From Isoperla grammatica (Eukaryota; Arthropoda; Insecta; Plecoptera; Perlodidae): a stretch of DNA of 64,000 nucleotides. The DNA lies in the NCBI GenBank assembly GCA_945910005.1, contig OX246739.1, positions 7,501 to 71,500 on the forward strand, read 5' to 3'. Below, in pieces: positions 1 to 8,321 of this stretch (position 1 is the stretch's first letter; the number at the start of each line of letters is the position of its first letter). The notes beneath the pieces are model-generated. The model was not told the origin of the DNA. It made no database searches and saw only the letters and a program-made list of their open reading frames with translations. A program made the translations under genes and the position numbers.

Positions 1-1539
1 ACCTAACCTAACCTAACCTAACCTAACCTAACCTAACCTAACCTAACCTAACCTAACCTAACCTAACCTAACCTAACCTAACCTAACCTAACCTAACCTA
101 ACCTAACCTAACCTAACCTAACCTAACCTAACCTAACCTAACCTAACCTAACCTAACCTAACCTAACCTAACCTAACCTAACCTAACCTAACCTAACCTA
201 ACCTAACCTAACCTAACCTAACCTAACCTAACCTAACCTAACCTAACCTAACCTAACCTAACCTAACCTAACCTAACCTAACCTAACCTAACCTAACCTA
301 ACCTAACCTAACCTAACCTAACCTAACCTAACCTAACCTAACCTAACCTAACCTAACCTAACCTAACCTAACCTAACCTAACCTAACCTAACCTAACCTA
401 ACCTAACCTAACCTAACCTAACCTAACCTAACCTAACCTAACCTAACCTAACCTAACCTAACCTAACCTAACCTAACCTAACCTAACCTAACCTAACCTA
501 ACCTAACCTAACCTAACCTAACCTAACCTAACCTAACCTAACCTAACCTAACCTAACCTAACCTAACCTAACCTAACCTAACCTAACCTAACCTAACCTA
601 ACCTAACCTAACCTAACCTAACCTAACCTAACCTAACCTAACCTAACCTAACCTAACCTAACCTAACCTAACCTAACCTAACCTAACCTAACCTAACCTA
701 ACCTAACCTAACCTAACCTAACCTAACCTAACCTAACCTAACCTAACCTAACCTAACCTAACCTAACCTAACCTAACCTAACCTAACCTAACCTAACCTA
801 ACCTAACCTAACCTAACCTAACCTAACCTAACCTAACCTAACCTAACCTAACCTAACCTAACCTAACCTAACCTAACCTAACCTAACCTAACCTAACCTA
901 ACCTAACCTAACCTAACCTAACCTAACCTAACCTAACCTAACCTAACCTAACCTAACCTAACCTAACCTAACCTAACCTAACCTAACCTAACCTAACCTA
1001 ACCTAACCTAACCTAACCTAACCTAACCTAACCTAACCTAACCTAACCTAACCTAACCTAACCTAACCTAACCTAACCTAACCTAACCTAACCTAACCTA
1101 ACCTAACCTAACCTAACCTAACCTAACCTAACCTAACCTAACCTAACCTAACCTAACCTAACCTAACCTAACCTAACCTAACCTAACCTAACCTAACCTA
1201 ACCTAACCTAACCTAACCTAACCTAACCTAACCTAACCTAACCTAACCTAACCTAACCTAACCTAACCTAACCTAACCTAACCTAACCTAACCTAACCTA
1301 ACCTAACCTAACCTAACCTAACCTAACCTAACCTAACCTAACCTAACCTAACCTAACCTAACCTAACCTAACCTAACCTAACCTAACCTAACCTAACCTA
1401 ACCTAACCTAACCTAACCTAACCTAACCTAACCTAACCTAACCTAACCTAACCTAACCTAACCTAACCTAACCTAACCTAACCTAACCTAACCTAACCTA
1501 ACCTAACCTAACCTAACCTAACCTAACCTAACCTAACCT
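1..1539. repeat. Telomeric array (CCTAA)n, about 308 units
   Basis: Perfect five-base CCTAA repeats with no variant units seen; the other strand reads TTAGG, the telomere repeat of most arthropods. The C-rich strand is 5' on the plus strand, the orientation expected at the left end of a chromosome. The last unit is cut after CCT, where the retrotransposon begins. The assembled length need not be the true telomere length. Confidence 0.95.
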
Positions 1540-1626
1540 GATGGAGAACTCATTTACGAGCACTGTCAAGCAGTAGTGTGGGACTCATCGGATACCGAAA
1601 TACCCACTAAACTCCATCTGGTCGTA

Positions 1627-1671
1627 CCCCGCCTTCGGAACCGTCGTTTAGACATTACTTCAAAGGCGGGG
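1627..1671 (-). promoter_or_regulatory. 9-bp stem-loop in the 3' region of the non-LTR element
   Basis: CCCCGCCTT at 1627-1635 is perfectly complementary to AAGGCGGGG at 1663-1671, leaving a 27-nt loop. It lies about 90 nt before the element's 3' end. 3'-UTR structure is recognised by the reverse transcriptase in some R1-clade elements, so a role in RNA recognition is possible but is inference. Confidence 0.5.
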
Positions 1672-1686
1672 CGGTCTAAAACAGTA

Positions 1687-1710
1687 CCGGTGCCCTATCA
1701 AGGGCGCCGG
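1687..1710 (-). promoter_or_regulatory. 10-bp hairpin with a stop codon in its loop
   Basis: CCGGTGCCCT (1687-1696) and AGGGCGCCGG (1701-1710) form a 10-bp stem with one mismatch and a 4-nt loop. On the sense (minus) strand the loop is TGAT, and its TGA is the stop codon of the extra frame at 1698-2180. The hairpin therefore straddles the end of that frame. Confidence 0.5.
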
Positions 1711-2180
1711 GTCTGGTAGTAACATGCAGGGAATGGTTGTGCGGCATCCATCGCAAGACGGCCGTGCGCCCTCACGAAATCTCTGTAGACGGAGTCTAGG
1801 TCCAGCGTCTCCCCTCTACGCTTGAAGGCTTTTTCCACCAGTGTCAGAAGTTCTTTAGGATCGGTTGGCAGGTTCGCACACCGTAGCTGCATCCTGTCAA
1901 CCGCCTCTGGCACCGGGAAGCATATTGTGTCCCCTTTGTTGTGCCCGAGCCTAACCAGGTGGCGCAGGGCCGTCGTCAAGTTGCCCACCTCCTCGATGCG
2001 GGCCAATCTGCAGGACTCCTCCAGTCCCTTGTACGTTGTTGCCGGGTCCAGAGCATGGGCCTTCTCCTCTTCCGAGGCTTGGTCTTCCGGGGATGTGCCT
2101 TGATCTTCTTTGGCTTTCTTCTTCTTGAAGAGTGTCGATCCCCTGACCCACAGCCTCCTCGTCCAGGTGGTCGAGGACAT
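1698..2180 (-). CDS. Extra open frame (ORF3 candidate) downstream of ORF2
   Basis: I do not recognise this 160-residue product. ATG is at 2180, 104 nt after the ORF2 stop, in the +1 frame relative to ORF2. The same frame is open upstream to 2390, overlapping the last 35 or so codons of ORF2, so the whole open frame is 230 codons. The N-terminal third is highly charged (KKKKAKED at about 20-26, EEEK at 37-40). The rest looks globular and helix-rich, with a GHNKGDTICFPVPEAVDR stretch at 79-96 and single Cys at 57, 87, 101 and 153. By hand count about 70% of codons from residue 54 on end in G or C, in keeping with selection on codons. R1-clade elements normally have two ORFs. Alternatives are a C-terminal extension reached by frameshifting, or chance in a GC-rich 3' UTR. 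Confidence 0.45.
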   Translation of the reverse strand: MSSTTWTRRLWVRGSTLFKKKKAKEDQGTSPEDQASEEEKAHALDPATTYKGLEESCRLARIEEVGNLTTALRHLVRLGHNKGDTICFPVPEAVDRMQLRCANLPTDPKELLTLVEKAFKRRGETLDLDSVYRDFVRAHGRLAMDAAQPFPACYYQTRRP

Positions 2181-2283
2181 GTCACTGGTTGAAGGACCAG
2201 CCGCCTGCTCTTCTTTCTCCTTTTTTCTGGCCCTCCACGCGCTAGCCCTTTCGGCGTCGCGCTGGGCCTTCTTGGTCTTTTTC

Positions 2284-3657
2284 TTAAGGGTTTTGTCTTC
2301 CGTTTTGGTTCTGACGATCTGCCTCTTCTTTCTCCGACAAGACGGTTCTGACGAGGGAGTGGATGCTCCTCCAACCCTCTTCTGACTCAGTCATCAATGC
2401 GACAACTGAGTCGGGTGTTAAGCTCTTGCCTACGGCCCTCTCTGTCTCCTTACGTAGGTCTTCCCACCGGGGGCACTCAAGTACCGCATGCCCGGGGTCG
2501 TCCACTCCCCCGCAGTGTCTGCAGGAGACGTCGTCCTCCTTTCCTATCCGAACGAGATAGGTCTGGAAGTTTCCGTGGCCGATCAGGAACTGGGTCAGGA
2601 AGTACTCCGTCTCCCCGGCCCTCCTTTCCAGCCACTCCCGGATGTTAGGGATAAGTCTCCTTGTCCAGTTTCCCGTCGTGGAGTGGTCCCATCTTTCCTG
2701 CCATTGGTCCAGGATCCCCCTTTCGATGTCCTTTCTCCTCTGTGCCCCCTCATGGTACACCCTACAGCGGCTCTCGATCATGAGGGCCACCGGGGGATAT
2801 CCCGCGACGACGCACAGGGCGTTTGAAGACGCTGTTCTGTATGCCTGGGTGACCCTGATGTTGATCACCCTCTGCACTTTCTCGACCTTAGCTCGATGGC
2901 GGGCGTGTCGGACCGCGGTCTCCCACACAGGGCAAGCGTACAATACGACGGAGTACACCGCAGAGGCGAGAATCCGTCGAGTCCTCTGTGCCGGGCCCCT
3001 CTTGTTGGGCATCAGGCTCATGAGTTTCCTCATGGCCCGGGCGGCCTTCCCAGAGGCCCGGTCCACGTGAGACACCATTGACAGGTTCCTGTTCAGGGTT
3101 ACACCCAGGTAATCCATCATCTCCTTCGTGGTGATCGTCGTCCCCCCGGCTCGGAACGTAGCCTCCGTGACCGTTCTCCTGCCACGTGCGATGATCGCCA
3201 CCGTCTTGTGTGCTGCGATGGTTATGCCCATGTGCGTCGCCTCTCCAACGATGACTTCCAGGGCCCGACTACCGTTCTCTTCCAGAGTGGTCTTGCTTGT
3301 TCCCGTGATGACTGCGATGAGATCATCCGCATACCCCACCAATTTCACGTGTGGGATGCGGCACCTCAGCATCTTGTCGTAGAAGCAGTTCCACAGCGTA
3401 GGCCCCAGAATGGAGCCCTGCGGCACCCCGCAGGTCACCTCGTGGTAGACGCCCGGGCTGACTTCCAGTGTCCTGTTCGAGAGGTAGCTCTTCACGATGT
3501 TGACAATGTATGGGCTTATACCCTTTCGAGCTAGGGCCGACATGATGCCGGGCCATGGCGCAGAGTTGAACGCGTTCTGTACGTCGAAGGCGATCAGGGC
3601 ACTCACTGGCTTTCCTTGTCTGTATGTGCCTCTTGCCTCCTCCCTGGTGGCCAGGTG
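2284..3657 (-). CDS. Non-LTR ORF2, C-terminal part: reverse transcriptase palm and Cys/His finger
   Basis: This is the downstream part of the ORF2 split by the copia insertion. Counting one target-duplication copy, the reading frame joins exactly and this part is residues 533-989 of a 989-codon ORF2. Visible motifs are reverse transcriptase motif A (AFDVQNAF, Asp at about 557), motif B (GVPQGS, about 609-614) and the catalytic YADD (641-644). These are followed by a thumb-like region and a C-terminal finger C-x2-C-x7-H-x4-C (about 911-927), as in R1-clade ORF2. No stop or frameshift is seen, so the copy was probably intact when copia inserted. It now lacks its own start and endonuclease half. 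The role would be synthesis of element cDNA at a nicked telomeric repeat. Confidence 0.9.
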   Translation of the reverse strand, partial: HLATREEARGTYRQGKPVSALIAFDVQNAFNSAPWPGIMSALARKGISPYIVNIVKSYLSNRTLEVSPGVYHEVTCGVPQGSILGPTLWNCFYDKMLRCRIPHVKLVGYADDLIAVITGTSKTTLEENGSRALEVIVGEATHMGITIAAHKTVAIIARGRRTVTEATFRAGGTTITTKEMMDYLGVTLNRNLSMVSHVDRASGKAARAMRKLMSLMPNKRGPAQRTRRILASAVYSVVLYACPVWETAVRHARHRAKVEKVQRVINIRVTQAYRTASSNALCVVAGYPPVALMIESRCRVYHEGAQRRKDIERGILDQWQERWDHSTTGNWTRRLIPNIREWLERRAGETEYFLTQFLIGHGNFQTYLVRIGKEDDVSCRHCGGVDDPGHAVLECPRWEDLRKETERAVGKSLTPDSVVALMTESEEGWRSIHSLVRTVLSEKEEADRQNQNGRQNP

Positions 3658-3662
3658 GATGA
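3658..3662. other. Target-site duplication (left) of the copia element
   Basis: GATGA precedes the left LTR and is repeated at 8322-8326 after the right LTR. A 5-bp duplication is typical of Ty1/copia integrase. Confidence 0.93.
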
Positions 3663-3873
3663 TGTTAGAAGTTGTTCACCGCTTCCTTGAACATTAAGAG
3701 ACGTTAGTCTTTGAAACCAAAGAACTTTGTGAACTTGTTGTTGATGTTTTGGTAACCGATAACGACGTCGGCGGCTGAGGTGATGATAGCAAAATTGTAC
3801 ATTCTTTAATTAAACTAAAGTATTTATCGTTATGTGTGTCCATGCAGTAAGTCATTCCACAATAATTCTAACA
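3663..3873 (+). repeat. Left (5') LTR of the copia element
   Basis: The 211-bp repeat begins TGTTAGAAG and ends TTCTAACA, so it has the standard TG...CA ends, here extended to a short inverted repeat TGTTAGAA/TTCTAACA. No difference from the right LTR was found. Element transcription should start inside it; I could not assign a TATA box with confidence. Confidence 0.95.
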
Positions 3874-3887
3874 GGTTATGGGCCCAG
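3874..3887 (+). other. Primer-binding site for an initiator Met-tRNA half molecule
   Basis: GGTTATGGGCCCAG directly follows the left LTR. It is complementary to the anticodon stem-loop of eukaryotic initiator tRNA-Met (CTGGGCCCATAACC), the internal priming mode known for Drosophila copia, which uses a cleaved tRNA half rather than the tRNA 3' end. Confidence 0.88.
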
Positions 3888-4073
3888 AACACCCAAGGCT
3901 GAAACAGAATGGATCACTAACATGTAAGTAATATTTTACTTTGATTTATTATAAACTGCTTGGTGTTGTTGGAAGCTGAGTGCCACCACAACATTTTGTT
4001 TTTCTGGTTGACGTAACGAAAACAAAATAAATATCTGTCCGTCTATATTGTGAGCTGAGTGCACATTATCACA
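3888..4073 (+). promoter_or_regulatory. Copia untranslated leader
   Basis: A 186-bp leader between the primer site and the Gag-Pol ATG. It holds a tiny upstream frame (ATG at 3909, stop after three codons) and, at 3924, GTAAGTA, a good match to a 5' splice site. Whether either is used, for example for a spliced Gag mRNA as in Drosophila copia, cannot be told from sequence. Confidence 0.45.
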
Positions 4074-7000
4074 ATGGACGAATTTAAAATTCCCCGATTA
4101 ACCTCAGATATATACCACACTTGGTCAATACGAGCGAAAGCAGCGCTAGTCCAAAAAGATTGCTGGGATGCAATAGATCCAGGTTTCGGAGATACCATAA
4201 ATAACGAAGATAAAAAGAAAAACAATCGTGCTCTGACATTTTTGTTTCTTGTTGTCGAAGACAATTATTTAGACGACATTGGTAGTTGTACAAGTGCGAA
4301 GGAAGCGTGGGAGATTTTAGAAGAAATACATTCAAAGTATGGTCTCTTACACATTCTCCAGTTAATGCGCGACTTCTTTAATGTTCAAATGAGACAAAAC
4401 GAAAACACGAAAAGTTATCTAGGACGTCTAATGGATCTGCATCGAAAACTGACAAGTAGTGGGTATGGTTTTAACGATAAGGAAGTAGCTATGGTAATGC
4501 TTATGGGGCTTCCTAGTTCGTATGAGCCACTCATTCTCAATCTAGAGCAAGATGAGAATGACCTTTCGACGAAGAAGGTAAAGGCTAGGCTACTTGTTGA
4601 AGAAAAGAGAATACTGCGACGTGAAGAAGATAAGAAAAGTGTTCAAGAAGAAGAAGAAGAAGGAGAAGCAAAAGCACTTTTCACAAATAGTAAGAAGAAG
4701 CAATTCCCGCGGAGATTCTCAGCTAACGAAAGAAGAAGAATTGACAGCAAAGACGAAAATTCCCATGGAAATAACAACGATCGACGACGAGTGCGTTGTT
4801 ACTGCTGTGGTGAATGGGGTCATATAGCTAGAGACTGTCCAGGTGGTGAAAACAGTGGGCATGAAAGAAGCAAGCCAGCTGTTCAACAAGTCAAGAAGGT
4901 GGCTGGCAAAGCACTTAGAGCAACAGATAATATGAACTTTAATCCCCTTGTCTGGTATTTAGATAGTGCTGCCACTGAGCATATGACACCATGCAGAAGT
5001 AAATTGCATTCATTCAAGGAATGTAAATCAAACATAGAAGTTGCAAATGGAGAGAAGTTAGATGTTTTAGGGACTGGACATGCAGAATTTATTCTAAACA
5101 AGAAGAATGGAGGAATTAACATGCAGTTGAATAATATCTTGTTTGCACCAAATTTGGATAGCAACCTTATTTCAGTTGGAAGGCTGGAAGAAAGAGGGTT
5201 AGAAGTCGTTTTCAAAAATGGAAAAGCACAAGTTTTAGAGAAAAATGGAGTTGTTATACTCACAGCTTTTCGCGAGGGAAGACTGTACAAATTAGAAGAA
5301 GTTGTTCCCAAGGCTAAATTCACAAAGGGAAATAACAGATCCCTGTGGCACAGAAGATTAGGTCATCTTCATCTAGACGCAGTAGAAACATTAATCGATT
5401 GTAACAAACCAAATAAAAACCAGAAGAAGAAGAATGAAGGAGAAGTGGTCAATTGTGAAGTTTGTACCCTGGGAAAACTGAAATGCAAGAGTTTCGCTGT
5501 AGGAGAAGCTACTCGAGCAACAGCGCCACTGGAGTTGATCCATTCAGATGTAGTTGGTAAAGTAGAACCTAGATCAAAAGGTGGTTCAAATTACTTCGTC
5601 ACTTTTATTGATGACTACACGAGGTACACTGTGGTGTTTCCCATAAAGAAGAAGAGTGATGTCCTCAACAAGTTTGATGAATACCGTCGAATGGCCGAAA
5701 ATAAGCATGGAAGGCAGGTGAAAGTGTTAAGAAGTGACAATGGTGGTGAATATATCAGTAATGAATTCAATGCTTATCTGAAGCGTTATGGCATTCAACG
5801 GCAGACCACAGTTCCTGGAACTCCGCAACAAAATGGAGTTGCTGAAAGAATGAATCAAACAATAATGGACATGACGAGATGTTTACTAATTGAATCTGGT
5901 ATTTCAAAAACATTATGGGCTGACGCACTTAATACGGCATGCTACATTAGAAACAAATGTCCGTCTAATGCCGTTGACGGGAAGGTGCCAGAGAGTTTAT
6001 GGTTGGGAAAAGAACCGAAACTAAACCACACACGAGTCTATGGATGTAAGGCTTGGTGTGTTGTAAATCCAAGAAAGAAGAAATCGAAGCTTGATGCAAA
6101 GTCAGAAGAGTGTGTGCTAATAGGATATCCTGACGGTGTTAAGGGTTACAAATTATGGAACATGAAAACCGACGAAATATTTGTGTGTCGAAATGTGGTA
6201 TTTGACGAGTATTCATTTCCATGTAAGACAACGACAAATAAAACAACCCCGCGTACAAGTACTGATTGTGAAGAAGATATTCTGTTTAGCGTGAAGAGCG
6301 TGGAAGACGAGACGCATCCCGCAGATAGACATGGAAATGCAGAACGAGAGCAGCAGGTTGATGACATGGGGGAGATGAATGAAAACCACCCTATGTTAAT
6401 TGAATCGCAAACTGTTGTTGATCGAAATTTTGACGTGGACGTAATTCCAAGACGTTCGGAACGACTGGCTAAGAAGAAGACGCAGGAGAAGAAATGTTAT
6501 GCCTGCAATGCAGATGTGCAACAGGATACCGAACAAGATCCTAGTACAGTGGAAGAAGCTTTATCCAGACCTGATGCTGGGAAATGGGAAGCTGCTATTC
6601 AAGAGGAGTTAGATAATCTAAGTCGGAATGAGACATGGGTTCTAGTCCCACGACCAAATGGAAGACGGATTGTCAGATGTAAATGGATCCTTAAAAAGAA
6701 ATTTGACGAAGATGGAAATCTGGACAGATACAAAGCTAGATTGGTCGCACAGGGACATACGCAAGTAGAAGGCATCGACTATCACGAGACGTATTCTCCA
6801 GTTGTGAAGATAAAGTCAATTAGAATCCTCCTGGCGTTGGCAGCTGAACGAAACTGGGAAGTACATCAACTCGATGTCACAGCGGCATATCTAAATGGAA
6901 CATTGAAGGAAGAAGTTTATATGGAACAGCCAAGTCCATGGTGCAAGACAGGAAGAAGAGACGAAGTATGTATGCTGAAGAAGAGTCTTTATGGTTTGCA

Positions 7001-8087
7001 TCAATCGGGAAGAGAGTGGAACACAAAACTCGACGAGTTCCTTCAATTAAGTGGACTTCAACGATCGAAGGCTGATCCATGCATTTATTTTAATGAAGAT
7101 CGTGACTTCATCGTAGGCGTATACGTTGATGATTTGTTGATGATATCCAAAGACGAAGAAATAATCAAGACATTTATAACAAAAATAGGCAAAGAATTTA
7201 ACATAAAAGACTTGGGAAGAGCGAAACATATACTATCTATGCGTGTGGACAGAAAAGAAGATGGTTCACTAACTCTAGACCAAACAACTTATGTCCGAGA
7301 ACTACTGAACACATTCGGGATGGAAGACGCCAAAGGGGCATCAACGCCACTTGATCCTGGAATGAAGTTCAACAAGGCGACAGAGAACGAAGTTATGACT
7401 GGAGACGGAGCCTACCAGTACAGGCGAGCAGTTGGAGGATTGTTGTATCTTGCAGGAGGAACAAGACCCGACCTGGCATTTTCTGTCACATATATGAGCC
7501 AGTTCAATGATCGACCGAGTAGAGATCACTGGACAGGAGTCAAGCACATACTACGATATGTCAAACAGACGAAAACTTTAGGTTTGACGTATAAAAGGAC
7601 CGGAGAAGAGATGAAAGCGTTCTGCGATGCGGATTGGGCGAGCTGCAAAATAGATCGAAGATCTATTAATGGTTATTTGTTCATGTTAGCCGGCGCAGCA
7701 ATATCATGGAGCAGTAAGAAGCAGAGGACGACCGCACTCTCGACGGTGGAAGCTGAGTACGTTGCAATGAGCCATGCATCGAAAGAAGTCCTCTGGCTGC
7801 AAAGCTTCTTGAAAGAGATAGGTGCAGATACACTAAAATGTACCACACAGACAGTTTTGGCAGACAACCAGGGAGCTATCGCACTGGCGAAAAATTACAC
7901 AACTTCAGAGAGAAGCAAACACATTGACATTCAACATTTCTTTTTGCGAGAAAAGGTAGAGTCTCGGCAACTTGAATTCACGTATGTACCAACAGAAGAT
8001 AACCTCGCAGACATGATGACGAAGACAATCACACCAAGGAAGACTGCCCAACATCGGTTCCAAATAGGATTGTGCGAGATGTCATGA
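4074..8087 (+). CDS. Copia Gag-Pol polyprotein
   Basis: A single 1337-residue frame from ATG 4074 (context CACAATGG); the frame is open a few codons further up but has no earlier ATG. Domains in order: Gag with a UBN2-type fold; CCHC knuckle C-x2-C-x4-H-x4-C at 242-255; aspartic protease with active site LDSAA at about 296-300; integrase HHCC zinc domain (His 426 and 431, Cys 461 and 464); integrase core Asp492, Asp555, Glu591 with the last two separated by 35 residues (DD35E); reverse transcriptase with YVDD at 1017-1020; and RNase H ending in the ADNQGA and SKHIDIQHFF blocks at about 1263-1290. Gag and Pol share one frame without a shift, as in copia, so relative Gag dosage probably relies on splicing or processing. 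All catalytic residues looked for are present. Confidence 0.96.
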   Translation: MDEFKIPRLTSDIYHTWSIRAKAALVQKDCWDAIDPGFGDTINNEDKKKNNRALTFLFLVVEDNYLDDIGSCTSAKEAWEILEEIHSKYGLLHILQLMRDFFNVQMRQNENTKSYLGRLMDLHRKLTSSGYGFNDKEVAMVMLMGLPSSYEPLILNLEQDENDLSTKKVKARLLVEEKRILRREEDKKSVQEEEEEGEAKALFTNSKKKQFPRRFSANERRRIDSKDENSHGNNNDRRRVRCYCCGEWGHIARDCPGGENSGHERSKPAVQQVKKVAGKALRATDNMNFNPLVWYLDSAATEHMTPCRSKLHSFKECKSNIEVANGEKLDVLGTGHAEFILNKKNGGINMQLNNILFAPNLDSNLISVGRLEERGLEVVFKNGKAQVLEKNGVVILTAFREGRLYKLEEVVPKAKFTKGNNRSLWHRRLGHLHLDAVETLIDCNKPNKNQKKKNEGEVVNCEVCTLGKLKCKSFAVGEATRATAPLELIHSDVVGKVEPRSKGGSNYFVTFIDDYTRYTVVFPIKKKSDVLNKFDEYRRMAENKHGRQVKVLRSDNGGEYISNEFNAYLKRYGIQRQTTVPGTPQQNGVAERMNQTIMDMTRCLLIESGISKTLWADALNTACYIRNKCPSNAVDGKVPESLWLGKEPKLNHTRVYGCKAWCVVNPRKKKSKLDAKSEECVLIGYPDGVKGYKLWNMKTDEIFVCRNVVFDEYSFPCKTTTNKTTPRTSTDCEEDILFSVKSVEDETHPADRHGNAEREQQVDDMGEMNENHPMLIESQTVVDRNFDVDVIPRRSERLAKKKTQEKKCYACNADVQQDTEQDPSTVEEALSRPDAGKWEAAIQEELDNLSRNETWVLVPRPNGRRIVRCKWILKKKFDEDGNLDRYKARLVAQGHTQVEGIDYHETYSPVVKIKSIRILLALAAERNWEVHQLDVTAAYLNGTLKEEVYMEQPSPWCKTGRRDEVCMLKKSLYGLHQSGREWNTKLDEFLQLSGLQRSKADPCIYFNEDRDFIVGVYVDDLLMISKDEEIIKTFITKIGKEFNIKDLGRAKHILSMRVDRKEDGSLTLDQTTYVRELLNTFGMEDAKGASTPLDPGMKFNKATENEVMTGDGAYQYRRAVGGLLYLAGGTRPDLAFSVTYMSQFNDRPSRDHWTGVKHILRYVKQTKTLGLTYKRTGEEMKAFCDADWASCKIDRRSINGYLFMLAGAAISWSSKKQRTTALSTVEAEYVAMSHASKEVLWLQSFLKEIGADTLKCTTQTVLADNQGAIALAKNYTTSERSKHIDIQHFFLREKVESRQLEFTYVPTEDNLADMMTKTITPRKTAQHRFQIGLCEMS

Positions 8088-8101
8088 GGAAGGTGATGAA
8101 C

Positions 8102-8110
8102 AAGGGGGAG
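8102..8110 (+). other. Polypurine tract
   Basis: AAGGGGGAG immediately precedes the right LTR, the position of the plus-strand DNA primer in LTR retrotransposons. Confidence 0.85.
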
Positions 8111-8321
8111 TGTTAGAAGTTGTTCACCGCTTCCTTGAACATTAAGAGACGTTAGTCTTTGAAACCAAAGAACTTTGTGAACTTGTTGTTGATGTTTTGG
8201 TAACCGATAACGACGTCGGCGGCTGAGGTGATGATAGCAAAATTGTACATTCTTTAATTAAACTAAAGTATTTATCGTTATGTGTGTCCATGCAGTAAGT
8301 CATTCCACAATAATTCTAACA
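8111..8321 (+). repeat. Right (3') LTR of the copia element
   Basis: 211 bp, apparently identical to the left LTR and followed by the GATGA duplication at 8322-8326. The minus-strand ORF2 reading frame runs three bases into this LTR and hits a stop (TGT TAG), which ends the interrupted protein. Confidence 0.95.

Larger units (their letters stand above)
3663..8321 (+). mobile_element. Ty1/copia LTR retrotransposon, apparently intact
   Basis: The 4,659-bp element has two 211-bp LTRs that read as identical, a 5-bp target duplication, a primer-binding site, a polypurine tract and one uninterrupted Gag-Pol frame. It lies opposite in strand to the telomeric non-LTR element and breaks its reverse transcriptase domain. 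Identical LTRs mean the insertion is recent and the copy could still be active. Confidence 0.96.

Noticed and set aside
1976..2374. Arg/Lys-rich 132-codon frame overlapping ORF2 end and the extra frame
   Set aside because: Lacks an ATG start, lies between two better frames, and its arginine richness follows from GC-rich A/G-heavy sequence read out of frame.
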